From Galeruca laticollis (lineage: Eukaryota > Arthropoda > Insecta > Coleoptera > Chrysomelidae), in the NCBI GenBank assembly GCA_963921935.1, contig OY998175.1, positions 264,733,709-264,797,708 of the forward strand: a DNA stretch of 64,000 nt. The letters are read 5' to 3'. Positions within the stretch are counted from its first letter, which is position 1. Each line of letters opens with the position of its first letter. The position numbers and the translations under genes are program-made. The notes under the pieces are model-generated. The model saw nothing but the letters and a program-made list of their open reading frames with translations. It made no database searches and was not told the DNA's origin. Of the stretch, positions 11,661 to 22,401 are shown piece after piece.

Positions 11661-13323
11661 CAGTAGGGAGACCGGGACTAGTTGCCGCACTTTTAAATTT
11701 TTAGTGTGTATGCTTTGACATGTTTGCTCTAAGCAAATATAAGCAGGTCTGATGGATGCACCTATGGCTTACGCCTGTTTTTGTTAGCCTAATTTTATTC
11801 AGCGCCAAATTGCCGCCCAAATGGGGCATATTGCCGCACGATTCTAATTATTTTGTTTTATTGAATAAAAAGTCATCCTCAGTATAAGGTTATTTTTTTA
11901 ACGTAAATACAAAAAATAAGATATTCATAAGTATAGGACATTGATTATCTGTCGCTCAGACAATGAATACACAGAAAAACAGACTTTTCTTACCCAGAAC
12001 ATTCAGAATGTGCCCACTTTTTGCAGGAAACACATCTTATCCAGCCTTCTCCAGATCTAAAATTTTTGTATGTGTCAAAACAATAGAGACACGGATAGTT
12101 TTCGTCTCCGTTTTCGCTGCTAGAACTACTAGCTGTTTTGGTTGGCATATGTTTCTTCTTCTTACTTCTTTTCTTCGGTAAACTTTCCTTTCTTTTATTT
12201 CCATCATCTTCAAACGCTTTTTTTATGGGACCTTCTTATTCTGCTTTTCTCTAAGTGCCTCTTTGATAGGCGTGTCAGTCAATATGGCTGTTTTTATTTG
12301 TTTTGTGCCTCGTTTTGATAAATTTTTTCCAGGAGCAGCTTTTGGAAGAGGCATCCGTTTCAGAAGCGTCACTTGCTTTTCAGGAGTGACTTCTCCCAAG
12401 TCCATAGGTGAACCTATCAAGCTTTTTGATCAACATTATTCTAGACCATCCTGGTTTAGGTTCAGAATCGATTATTGTTTGACAAACTCCTGAGGTTCCT
12501 GGTATATCGATTATTTCTTGACAAGTTCTTGAGGTTCCTGGTGAAGAATCCTTCTGAATATTCGCAAGCACCTGATTATCCTGACCTCGATCTGCAATTT
12601 CTGTTCTGGTCTCCTCATGTTCGTTTAAGTGACCCTCTGCATATGAACGATCTGTCGAATAAGATGGCAGAAATTCTTCTTCCGAGAATATATTCCTGTT
12701 TACAGAATAATTCCTGTGACCTGAAACCCTGCCGTGATATTTTTAGGGGTTATTGCTAGCGGCAATGATGTTGCAACGATATTTGGAATGTCATATATAG
12801 ACATCGTTGTACCAGGATGATTTGTAATCCAAGTATCGCAAGCAGTGTTCACATATTTTTTCAGTGACCCAAAGACAGATATATCGAGGGGTTGCTGTTT
12901 ATACGAACAGTGCGGGGGGAAGGACAACACTGTTATTCCGTTTTCTTTCAGGAAGTCTAAAGCACCAATGGACAGATGTGAATCATGGTTATCAAGCAAC
13001 AGGAGCACTGGTTTCTGTACAGAACATTTGTTGTTCTTAACAAAATACCTACACCAATCTAAAATAGGATTTGCTGTCATCCATCGTGAAGGATTCGCAC
13101 CTCCACAGCTTCCTGGCGGAGCACTGGGTAACATATGTGGCCTGAAATTTACGCTAGGAAATATAAAGTATGATGGAACACTATTTCCTAGAGCCAAGAC
13201 TGCAACAGCCAAAGTCACTAATGTCCCTCTTCCTTGTGAAGTAATTCTTCCAATTTGTTTGAAGCCTCTCCGGGCTACGATCCTGTCTGGATTTTGGACG
13301 GTAGTGATACTAGTCTCGTCCAT
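11661..13323 (-). mobile_element. Pogo-like DNA transposon, 5' truncated
   Basis: The 3' end lies at 11661 (CAGTAGGGAGACCGGGACTA), just after a TA dinucleotide, as expected for pogo/Tigger elements. A TTGCCGCAC motif occurs at the very end (11681) and again at 11831, like subterminal transposase-binding repeats. The minus-strand transposase occupies 11990-13323. The element breaks off at 13323, where a (TA)n tract begins, so the DNA-binding N-terminus and the other inverted repeat are gone. It is nested in the Tc1/mariner-like transposon. Confidence 0.8.
11990..13323 (-). pseudogene. Pogo-like transposase (DDE domain plus C-terminal zinc finger)
   Basis: The open part 13323-12700 holds the catalytic domain of a pogo/Tigger/jerky-type transposase: M-D-E-T (first aspartate) at its start, L-L-L-D-N-H-D-S-H (second) in the middle, and F-P-P-H-C-S-Y-K-Q-Q-P-L-D (third, D) towards the end. 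A frameshift near 12715, in the G-I-x-P-x-N-R-N motif, moves the frame. It stays open to 11990 and encodes a serine/threonine/lysine-rich linker and a C-terminal C-x2-C ... C-x2-C ... H-x2-C zinc finger like those at the end of many insect pogo-like transposases. The CENP-B-type DNA-binding N-terminus is missing. Confidence 0.83.
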
Positions 13324-13340
13324 ATATTATATATATATAA

Positions 13341-13386
<46 letters not shown>
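13324..13386. repeat. (TA)n microsatellite
   Basis: An almost pure TA tract of about 60 bp marks the junction between the truncated pogo-like element and the Gypsy integrase fragment. It may be the scar of a rearrangement. Confidence 0.9.
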
Positions 13387-13388
<2 letters not shown>

Positions 13389-13426
13389 CCCAATTTTAAG
13401 AAAATCATCGAACATGGGACGTAAAC

Positions 13427-13912
13427 TTGTCTAAAATAGCGTGTGCGATAAGAACTGCAGTACTGGAGTATACACCTTACTTTATGAACTTCGGACGACA
13501 CATGAAATTATCTGGTGAGGAATATGAGAATGATATTTCTAGTACTCATGGAGAAGTCAATTATGACACTCGATCCGCTGCCTTTAACGAGTTATTCAAG
13601 GACGTTCGAGATAGAATAGCGAGAGCGGCTGCCAAGAACAAGCAAAGATATGATTTACGAAGAAGGGATGAGCAGTTTTTACCACACCAGATGATTTGGC
13701 GGAAGAATTATCCTCTATCGGATAAAGCTCGCTACTACACAGCTAAGTTAGCACCAAGATATATCGGGCCATTTTATAGTAAGAAAAGGGTATCTCCATG
13801 GACGTATGAGATAATGGACAGCAATGGTGTCAGTAAAGGTGTATGGCACGCTAAGGACTTGAAGTCAGCTAGCGCTGATGAAAATTTACTGGAGAAAATT
13901 TTCTTGAAGTAA
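13427..13912 (+). pseudogene. Gypsy integrase C-terminal fragment
   Basis: This 161-codon segment is the C-terminal end of a Ty3/Gypsy Pol: the spacer with N-F-G-R, a basic helix (R-Y-D-L-R-R-R-D-E), and the closing domain with A-P-R-Y-I-G-P-F and W-H-A-K-D-L-K. The Gypsy element at 34420-35685 has the same order (R-R-Y-N-L-R-G-R-D-E, then F-E-G-P-F). The catalytic core is absent. The frame ends at 13910, and AAGGGGGAAT right after the stop resembles a polypurine tract, with TGTAAC at about 13929 as a possible LTR start. No second LTR is visible. Confidence 0.75.
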
Positions 13913-15460
13913 GGGGGAATTTTTTTTTGTAACTTACACGTTGGGCGCCAAAAATATAATGTACTATTGTTTATATTAGAAGTTTCGGTTGTCCCAGATG
14001 TCAACCAATGTGGCTCCGGTTCACTCAAGTGGAGACGGGAGTGGGTAAAAGTCTCGAATCTGGGATATTAAATTGAAAAAAAATATTGCCAGGCGCCAGT
14101 CAAATTTATTTGAGCCGTAAAGAAATTTTTCCCAACTTAAACTTGACAAATATGAGGGGAAAACTAAAAGAACAACCTAACTTACATTCCCTCTATTATG
14201 AGTTTCCAAAATACTTAATACTCTAAACATTTGTATTATGTTGTAACAATTTAGATCACAATAATATATGTATTTACATTAAAATCCACAAATTACTAGA
14301 AAATATTCCCCTGCCCCTGAAAACTTTACATAATCAGAATATTTGTACTATAGTGTAACAATTTAGACCATAATAATAAAATGTATTGACAGTAAAAGTC
14401 GAAAATATAGCTGAAATATTATCACATAAATTTGAGAACCTTGTGTTACATGTTCGTACCTTCCGTTGGGTCCAAAGCAAGTCAAAGGCATACAAATATA
14501 AAATTACACAGTATACTGATAATGTAGTTCTATTTGTAAAATCCCGAAAACCTTAGTTAAATAATGCCCCCCTTTGAAACTATAACGCAGCTTATACTGA
14601 ATTTATAAGGTAATTAATGACACTTATCAATATGTACATCCTCTTCATACAAGCCTACTCTTCCCTGTATTGGATTCCCAGAGAGAATGAAGTACGCCAC
14701 CAATTTAGGTGTGAATATAAGGCAAACTTCTGGCAGCCTCTTACTACAGCCTCCCAGAACCAGAGTCAAGTTCCATATGGTGTATTTTAATCAAGGTAAG
14801 ACAATCTTTCCAAACTGACAAGCAGAAGAAGAACCCTAAAAAGACCAACGTGCATCAGATATGAGGCGCGACTTCATAACCCTCCCAAGGTGACATAAAT
14901 TCATTAATAATTCAATATCTTATATTCGGAAGTACCGCCTAGGGCTCAAAAAAATCTATATTTACAATTTACGTTGAAAATAAATACTTTTCCCTAGTGT
15001 TCTTCTAACTGACATACAACTTACTCTAAAAAAAACATGAATAATTAGTTTGTGAATAGAAGTTATATCCAATCTAACAAAATAAAAAATGACCTTCATA
15101 TATATAAAAAATAACGATTACACGCAGTACGTAAAGATATAAAACACAGTGATACTTGTCAACTATTCAACTAAGAATATTACAAGCACATGTGTCAATA
15201 TCTTATGTGGGACATGCTGTATACTGCTCACTACTCAGTTAAATCATTAAGACTACTATTTGAAACCCGTTATCTGAAGTAGAACACAATTAGGTGACAG
15301 TCATAAAAAGAATTGATGTTTTTATATACAAAATGACTGATTTTACTATAAAACCAAAAAAATGACCCTGAACTGTACAAAAAGATTATACTAATTTACA
15401 ACAGGTTGAAAAAATACTAATAGTTATCAATTTTAACCCACCCATAGTCCATTTTCTGTA
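13913..15460. other. Possible Gypsy LTR followed by unassigned DNA
   Basis: If the TGTAAC near 13929 starts an LTR, its end cannot be placed because no partner is present. Within the stretch, a segment with GTAACAATTTAGA...ATAATA at about 14229-14295 is repeated imperfectly at about 14339-14405. I see no coding potential. The right edge meets the resumed transposase near 15460. Confidence 0.4.
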
Positions 15461-15539
15461 ATAGGAAATGAGTGAAAATGTTTCCGATAACCTATATAAA
15501 ATTACTATAAAACTTCATTTACCTCTAATCGAGGGTTCC

Positions 15540-16281
15540 AATTTTTCTATAGATTCGGCATTAGCCGTCGCTCCCCTAAATCCTCACATGTTTCGTGAGA
15601 AACATACACAGTTCCCAATAAACGTGAATATATGGGCAGATATTTGGAGAAACCACATAGTCGGGACTCTTCTTTAAACTTCAATTTACCAGGTGAAGTA
15701 TATCTTGAGAATCTCGAAAAAGTTATACATTTGTTCATAAGTTTGAACCTTTCCCACCCATTATTTGAAGCATAATGGCAAAAAATATCCGTAATTAATT
15801 TTTTTCATGATCTCGTTAAGATTTCATAAATTGCATTTTTAGAACACCTTTAGTATGATTCTTTGGAGATAATCTCACAGTGTTAAAACACAATTGAACC
15901 GTCAATTCTTCAAATTCTGCAAGGTATCCAGATGAATTTAGTAACTTGAAAATAGCGTTCCAGCAAGATGGTGCTTCTGCACCCTATAACTTTGCGGTAA
16001 GACGTTATCTAGATGAGGACTATCCTGGTAGATGTATTTGACGACGTGGTCCAATGAAATGGCCATCTTCGTCACCGGACCTGACACATTTAGATTTTTT
16101 TCTGTGGGGATATCTTGAATCTAAAGTTTACTCTACAGCTCCTGACAGTATTGACGTTTTAAAACAACGACTTGTTGAAGAATGTGGGGCAATTTCCCCT
16201 GACACATTTCATCGAGTCCGACAAGAGTTTAATAATAGGGTGTTTCACTACCAGGAAGTAGATGGAGCACATTTTGAATAA
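15540..16281 (+). pseudogene. Tc1/mariner-like transposase, catalytic part
   Basis: This is the C-terminal half of the transposase whose N-terminus is at 11364-11660. In broken frames one can read N-P-H-M-F-R-E-K-H-T-Q and V-N-I-W near 15585-15640, L-P-G-E-V-Y-L-E-N near 15680-15710, F-Q-Q-D-G-A near 15958 (second catalytic aspartate) and S-P-D-L-T-H-L-D-F-F-L-W-G-Y near 16072 (third acidic residue). The last open segment, 16054-16281, ends with a helical tail. The enzyme would have cut and pasted the element at TA sites. Stops and frameshifts at about 15675, 15770 and 16040 make it inactive. Confidence 0.82.
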
Positions 16282-16319
16282 TAATTATAAGAACCTGTTC
16301 CTAAATATGTATCAATTGA

Positions 16320-16619
16320 AGCGAAACTCAAAATTTAGTGTTTATTTATTTTATCCATCAAAAACACCGTAAATAAAAAAAAATATTCGTATTGGATAGG
16401 TATTCTAAATACCGTCCAAACGAGGTGAGACTTAGCATATGGTCACATTTAATATTACTGGTTTTCGTTGACTGGAGACGTCACCGATGCCTATTACCTC
16501 GCCTGTTACCACTAGTAGAGAAGCTTACGATAGTTCATTTTCACGCTCCAAATTTCATCAGTATAAGTATCACCTTTCAAAATAAAAGAGGGGGGTGTGG
16601 GGACTTTTGAGAAGCACTG
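16320..16619 (-). repeat. Right terminal inverted repeat (~300 bp)
   Basis: Reverse complement of 10918-11217 with scattered changes, ending AGAAGCACTG followed by TA. Shared landmarks in reverse orientation include CTACTAGTGGTAACAGG and GATGAAATTTGGAG. Confidence 0.88.
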
Positions 16620-16621
16620 TA

Positions 16622-17038
16622 TATCAGCGTTCTATGAGTCATGTACTTTGAATCCGCCATTTTTGCGACTTTACCGTGCATTTCAATGAATTTGTTGAAG
16701 TTTTTTTATTCATTTCAGTAATATTAGTAAACAGGATGATCGTGTTCATGGATAGTTTATAATAATTTATTTAACTGTAATGTTTTACAAAGTGTTTCCA
16801 GCTTTTCACTATTTTCTTATTTTGTAGAATTCGTTGCGTTAGAAGCCGGTGGCCAATTTAATATTACAGGTTGGCAAATTAATTTTGGCAGTCGGAAATT
16901 TGGCAACGTCCGATGCGCCGTAGCAAATACGATGCGGATTGCAAGAGCTCACTTCGCTGGCAGAATTCGTGAGCTTCATTTCGACAGTACAGTTCAGAGA
17001 AAAGTGTGATTACCGGAGTTATACAATACTAACTTGTT
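16622..17038. other. 5' flank of the DDE transposase pseudogene
   Basis: No coding region is visible. It probably holds the promoter and 5' untranslated part of the transposase starting at 17039, and possibly the transposon's left end, but I could not find an inverted repeat matching the right flank (26841-27296). Confidence 0.4.
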
Positions 17039-17167
17039 ATGGCGACTCCAGATAGTAAAGTTCCTCATAGAAAGTTGAGTGAAATGTGTCGTGAAATAAT
17101 TATAAACGTTTTGAATTTCATGACCGAAGATGCAAACAATGGCAAGTCGACAATTCTATTAACAAAG

Positions 17168-17886
17168 GTAAGTTATAATTATTGCAATAAAATTTTTAAA
17201 CCAAATTTACACTCGATAGTCAAATTTTTAAATCGATTTTCGTACATAAAATATTCATTTGTTAAACGATTTGAGAAAATTACAATAAGGTGAGACAAAA
17301 TATTTTATGCACTCATGTGTCAATTTCATGCACTCTTGTGGCAATTTTATGCACCGTCATGTCAGCATGACAAACAAATCGACGCCTGCGGCTCATGCGT
17401 CAGTCTTTCCATTCGTGAAAAAAAAACACCACTCTATGCACTTTTTACATAAATAACTATCCTGTTTATGTCTACAGGTGTATATAAAAGGGCACATGTT
17501 TATTCTTTGTAAGATACGTATTTAAATGTAATAGGATTTTTAGCTTATAATTATTATACTCACTTCATACCTATCACTATTACGTTTCGGTTTTATTATT
17601 TGTTTTGAAGCATCTTCCGATTTCAGTTACAATTGAGGTTTGGTCATATTAAGATATGTTTTATCTAGAATCTATAGATAGTTTAGAAAAACTAATGAAC
17701 TGAAACGTAATATAGTATTATTAAATTTAATACTTCTTTCAAATCGCCGAAAACCACGACAAAAATTTTTTATTTCAAAGAACGGTCACTAAAAACAAAT
17801 TTAATTACTTCCTCATTTTATTTGTATTAAAATACACATGAGTAAAAATTTAATACAGCATTTACATCGACTTATTTTATTGTCAG
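17168..17886 (+). other. Intron of the DDE transposase
   Basis: Donor AAAG|GTAAGTTA, acceptor TTATTGTCAG|GTC, phase 0. The joined exons keep one frame and bring together two parts of the DNA-binding domain. The intron is AT-rich and contains a small repeat of ATGCACTC/ATGCACCG motifs near 17308-17360. Confidence 0.75.
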
Positions 17887-18313
17887 GTCATTGAACGAGT
17901 TCCAGCTGCTACGAAAGTTAGCCAAAGAACGTTTTTCCGTATTAAAAAAGAAGTGCTGGCAGGAAGTAATGCTGACACTAATGTGCCTACTAAACAAGTA
18001 TCCGTATGGATCAATTCGACTGTGCTTAGACGGTCCATAATAAAATGTCACATATCCGAGAAAAAAGTACCCATGTTAAGAAATGTACACCAAACATTTT
18101 CAGATAGTTATGGCTTCGCAGGAAGTCACGAATCTCTGCAGAAACAAATACATTCTTTGGGTTTTCGCTAAACCAACAGAAGTTTGTTAATGGAGCGTCA
18201 CGAAATCAGACATTCAAGAAACATAAAAAAGTGCAGAGAACAGAACAAACCTATCATTAATATGTATGAAACATACATTCATTCATATCACACGCACCTT
18301 AAAAGATGGAGCG

Positions 18314-18502
18314 AATGATATTTCGTCACTCCGAAAAATAATTTTTAAAAAACGAAAAAAAATTACTGTTTAAGACGTTAATTATATGCAAGTTACAAAC
18401 AATCTCTCTCTTTATCACACGATTATTCATTTATATAGTTTTTAAGAGAAATACAACGTAAGCGAATATTATACATGGGTCAGCCATTATCGTTTCTTAA
18501 CT
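18314..18502 (-). repeat. Errantivirus 3' LTR
   Basis: Left copy of the 189-bp LTR; in element orientation this is the 3' LTR. A purine-rich GGCCGGAGG precedes it on the minus strand and is the likely polypurine tract. Confidence 0.93.
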
Positions 18503-18559
18503 CCTCCGGCCAAAGAGAAAACTATGGGGTTTCTCCGGAGTTTGAGATGCCAGGAAAAT

Positions 18560-20284
18560 TTTTGAAATCCCTTTTTTCTTTTTTCTTCTCATTTTTCTTC
18601 TTAATCTTCTTCTGTTTTCTTTTGTAAATTTTGAAGGCTACTAGGATTATGCTTAAAAAAAATAACATATAATAATATTGTGTGAAAACTGATTTTTTTG
18701 AAATGAACAGGAGCCAAGTCCAATCTTGCTAATTTCGATTTGTCTTATTGGAGTATGTTCTGAATGTTACTTAATTTATCTAAATTCACTGAGTCTATTT
18801 GCACTTTATTTAAAAGAAAAGAGTCTGTTTTAAAGTCTTCGTTCGTAAATTGCAATTTAGGAAGTTCTACACTTTTATATTTTGGTATATTACTTGAAAA
18901 ATTTTTAATGTAAAATTGTTTATTGAGACTACGCACTGGTTATTTAACTCAATTATAAAACTACCGTTTAGTGGAATGTTGTTAATGTTTTTACCACATT
19001 TTTGGATGGCCACTGTGTTAAATGGCCACTGTGTTAAATGGAGATATTACGATCAACTGGTTGTCTTCTATCTTCTGAATGTTTACATTATTGATAATCA
19101 CTGGAATTTGTTTACATAATAAATCTCTTGACTGAGAGTACTTAAGTAGTTGTACTTCGCAAGGAGTGTGTTGAGTAATTGGTAACTTTTGGAGATCACT
19201 ACACAGGAAATCTTCTTGAGATATTTCTTTGCAGCTTTCTTCTGAGAAGGTGTAATGTTGATCGTTTGAAAGGAAAAATTTGGATTGTGGTATAATCGTT
19301 TTGAAGGATTGTTTTGATGGTGTAGGTGAAGAATAGAGATGATAGTAATTATATTCTGAATTTTCGACAATTGGTATTTCTAGTATGAAAATTATATTGT
19401 TACCTTTACTATAGCTTTTGATTTCAATGATTTTCTTAAGCAATAAAATGTTTTGCAGAGACAAATTGACTGGAAATTTAATATTTTTGTCTATGTTTTT
19501 GCTGACTTCTAATATTTCAGAAAACAGATCGTTAGGATCAACTATTGAATTGTGAAAATTATTAAGTTTGGCAAAACTGATTGCCGTTTCAATTTTTTCA
19601 AGTATATCATATGTTATTTGAAAATTTATAGAAATTTGTGAAACAAGTTGTTCTATTGCAAAATAGTGATAAGTTTCTACTTTATCTATATTCAAGTGTG
19701 TAATTATTTTTTGTAAATCATTGATACGTGAATTTAATATTAATTGGTTATGAGCTAATATTTTGGTATTATTCTCAAAGTTGTTGATAGACGATTGGAG
19801 TAGAGTTATTGGATCGTGAATAAGAGATTTCAACTTGTTTTGACTGTTAGATAAATATGTAATGGCTTCATCATAACGTTTTGCATAATTTTGATCTAAA
19901 TTTCCGGTTATAAATTTTATTGCAGATCCTAATCCGTCAAATAATGATCTCTTTGATTTTGTGTTCCAAAATGGATTTAACTGGTTCAATTGAAGAGTAA
20001 TATTTTGTTCAATTAACTTGATCAGGTGATAAGAATTTTGAAAATGTTTATTAAAATTATAAATTTCAGGTGATTTCAATAAAGAGTTATAGAGATTATT
20101 ATATTGTTCCTTTAAAGCAAGAAATTCTTTGTTAATGTTTGTAAGATCAAATATTTGTATAAACGTCCAATAGTTTATTTTAATTTGTGCTGTTCCTAAA
20201 TAAAGAGGGAGAACACCGGGATTATCATTTAGGTTATGGTACTGGGGTGTGTCTGGTTCTGCGTTGGCGATCCAGAGGAAGAAT
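18560..20284 (-). pseudogene. Errantivirus envelope glycoprotein (env), frame broken
   Basis: The env frame opens at a splice acceptor at 20285 (CCTCCTATTACAG) and runs to 19018, about 420 codons. It begins with a hydrophobic stretch that would complete a signal peptide started in the leader exon. The furin-type site K-S-K-R lies at about 19959-19948 and is followed by S-L-F-D-G-L-G and F-I-T-G-N, the fusion-protein (baculovirus F-like) signature of insect errantiviruses. Coiled, isoleucine-rich helices follow. A 16-bp tandem duplication (19006-19037) shifts the frame and ends it; env-like residues go on in other frames at 18936-18745 and in a transmembrane stretch at about 18690-18630 with a lysine-rich tail. 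Role: cell entry of the particle; this copy is dead. Confidence 0.85.
19006..19037. repeat. 16-bp tandem duplication inside env
   Basis: The unit ATGGCCACTGTGTTAA occurs twice in direct succession (19006-19021, 19022-19037). Sixteen is not a multiple of three, and the env frame stops at 19018, inside the duplication. Confidence 0.93.
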
Positions 20285-21436
20285 CTGTAATAGGAGGTTT
20301 CCTTAATTCTTTAATATGTACTATTTGTTTGTCTATTATTTGTTTCTTATCTTTTAATGATTTTCTGGAAATTTCTACTCTATTTCTATCTAATATTTTT
20401 GTTATATTATAAGGTCCTAAAAATCTTTTACTTTTTTTATTTCGATTTTTGGGGTTTCGTTTGAGTATAGTTTGACCTATTTTAAGTTGTATGTTTGTGT
20501 CACCTTGTATATTTGTTTTCTCTATAATTTTTTGTTTATTTCATTCATATTTTCTCGAACATCTTCATAAATATGTTCTAATTTTTCTTTATGGTTATTA
20601 ACGTAATCTGTATGAAATGAATGAGTCATAAAAATTTCGTTAGGGTTTCTAGAATGTGTATGTCCAAAGGTAAGTTCAAAAGGTGTGAACTTCGTGGCAC
20701 TATGTATTGAATTATTGTAGGCAATAATAGCATAGTCCATTAAGTCATTTCCATTGGGATAAATTTCTCTTAAAATTCCTAAATGTTCTATTAAGGTGGA
20801 ATGTAATCTTTCAACTATTGAATTTGACTCGTGATGACCAGGAGTTGTGAAGTGAACTTTTATTTTATGTAATGCCAGGAGATTTTTAACTGTTTCATTG
20901 TTAGATTCTGTACCTTTATCGACTGTTATTGATTGGGGAATTCCAAAAGAAACAAAATATTTTATAAGTGCTTTGCTTATAACAACTGCAGATTTGCCTG
21001 GAATGAATATTGCTTGTGCAAATTTTGTGAATGCGTTAAATAATGTTAAATAACTTTTTCCGTCAAAAACGAAAACATCTATGTGAACGATTTGGAATGG
21101 TCTAGAAGCTGTTTCTGTCAACATGAGAGGAACATAAGGATTATGTCTTGAATATTTATTTTTTTAACAAATGGTACAATTATTAATGTAGTCTGTGACT
21201 GTATTTTTCATATTTTTCCAATAATGAAGTTTACGTAGTTGTTCTAATGTTTCATGGATTCCTCGATGGTTATTTTTACCTTCATGGTAGTTTTTTAACA
21301 AAATAATTTGTTCTTCCTGATCTTTTACAGTATTAAGTATTTTAGTACATTCAATTAATTTCGGTCCGTTCGCAGAAAAATGTTTTAGATAAACATTATT
21401 AAAATCACGATATAAATTATCATTATGAAAGTACAT
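20229..21436 (-). pseudogene. Errantivirus integrase and Pol C-terminus
   Basis: 21436-21164 is the H2C2 zinc-binding domain, ending C-T-I-C, followed by an in-frame TAA. 21124-20522 is the core: I-D-V-F (first aspartate), V-D-K-G-T-E (second) and S-I-V-E-R-L-H (glutamate), all intact. An in-frame TAG at 20522 is followed by the basic C-terminal domain (R-F-L-G-P-Y-N-I-T-K-I) down to a stop at 20229. The last 18 codons overlap env in another frame, as in other errantiviruses. The enzyme would insert the DNA copy, generating the 4-bp duplication seen at this element's own ends. Confidence 0.87.
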
Positions 21437-21651
21437 ATAAAATAATACATTTATATTTAAATCTGTATATTCATCTATAAAACAGAAAATGAATTTTTCG
21501 TTATCTCGGGAATTTTAATTTTCATTATTTTTTGATTTTCATATGTTTCATGAGAAACATCTGTTTTTGAATATATATTTGGATAAACAAGAATTTGATG
21601 TACTTTATTATTTATCATTTCGTCTAAAATGGGTATACCGTTACTGTTGTT

Positions 21652-22323
21652 TTATTTTGCTGAATGGTTTGTTATATTGTCAGAGTCGTCTGAGTCAGGT
21701 TTTGTCCAGAAGGGTTCAGGGGTGTTTAAATCATTACGATTATTATTTTCTTGTAGTGTTGGGGGTTGTATTTGTACGTCAGATATAATGTTAACTTTTG
21801 ATTGATTAGTGTTACTTGTAGAAGGTTGTGGATCTATGGGAATATTTTCAGCAAACTGCTGTAAGAAATCTAGAATATCGTCTTGGGAATCTCCGGGGTT
21901 ATTGACTATTGATTCTGTTTCTAATGCATTGATAGGAATTCGAGATAAGCAATCGGCATTGGAATTTAATTTTCCCTTTTTATAGAAGATTTTATAATTA
22001 TATTCTTCCAACTTTAAACGCCAAGGGACTAATTTGGAATTTGGTTCTTTAAGACTAAATAACCAAGAAAGAGGTTTGTGATCTTTGTAAATATGAAATT
22101 GTCTGTCGTATAAATAAGGCCTGAAATGTTTACATGCCCACACAATGGCAAGCAATTCTTTTTCTATAACCGAATAATTAATTTCAGATTGATTTAGAGT
22201 TCTAGAAGCATATGCTATGGGTTTGTCATTGGGTACGTTTCCTTGAGATAAAACTGCACCTATTGCATATTTACTAGCATCGGTTGTGAGAATGAAAGTT
22301 TTTGAGAAATCAGGATATTGCAA
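21652..22323 (-). pseudogene. Errantivirus RNase H and connection region
   Basis: This 223-codon frame carries the Gypsy RNase H: F-I-L-T-T-D-A-S near its start (catalytic aspartate), S-V-I-E-K-E-L-L-A-I-V-W-A (catalytic glutamate), and K-D-H-K-P-L-S-W-L (aspartate). A long acidic, asparagine-rich tail follows. The RT-RNase H joint at 22390-22330 has a stop. After 21652 the link to integrase (21650-21440) is full of stops and could hold a small deletion. Confidence 0.85.
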
Positions 22324-22401
22324 AATGGGGTCATTGGTTAATATCTCCTTACAAGTTTGAAATGAATTAAGAAATTCTTCGTTATAAATAATTTTTGAGC
22401 C

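Larger units (their letters stand above)
10918..16619 (+). mobile_element. Tc1/mariner-superfamily DNA transposon with long inverted repeats, split by other elements
   Basis: The ends are CAGTGCTTCT at 10918 and its complement AGAAGCACTG at 16610-16619. Each is flanked on the outside by TA (10916-10917 and 16620-16621), the usual target of this superfamily. The inverted repeats extend about 300 bp with modest divergence. Transposase remains lie inside both ends: an N-terminal helix-turn-helix part at 11364-11660 and the catalytic part at about 15540-16281. The 3.8 kb between them is foreign: a pogo-like element, a (TA)n tract, a Gypsy integrase fragment and unassigned DNA. Confidence 0.88.

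Noticed and set aside
12845..13399. 184-codon plus-strand frame
   Set aside because: It is antisense to the pogo-like transposase, whose motifs are convincing, and ends in the TA tract.
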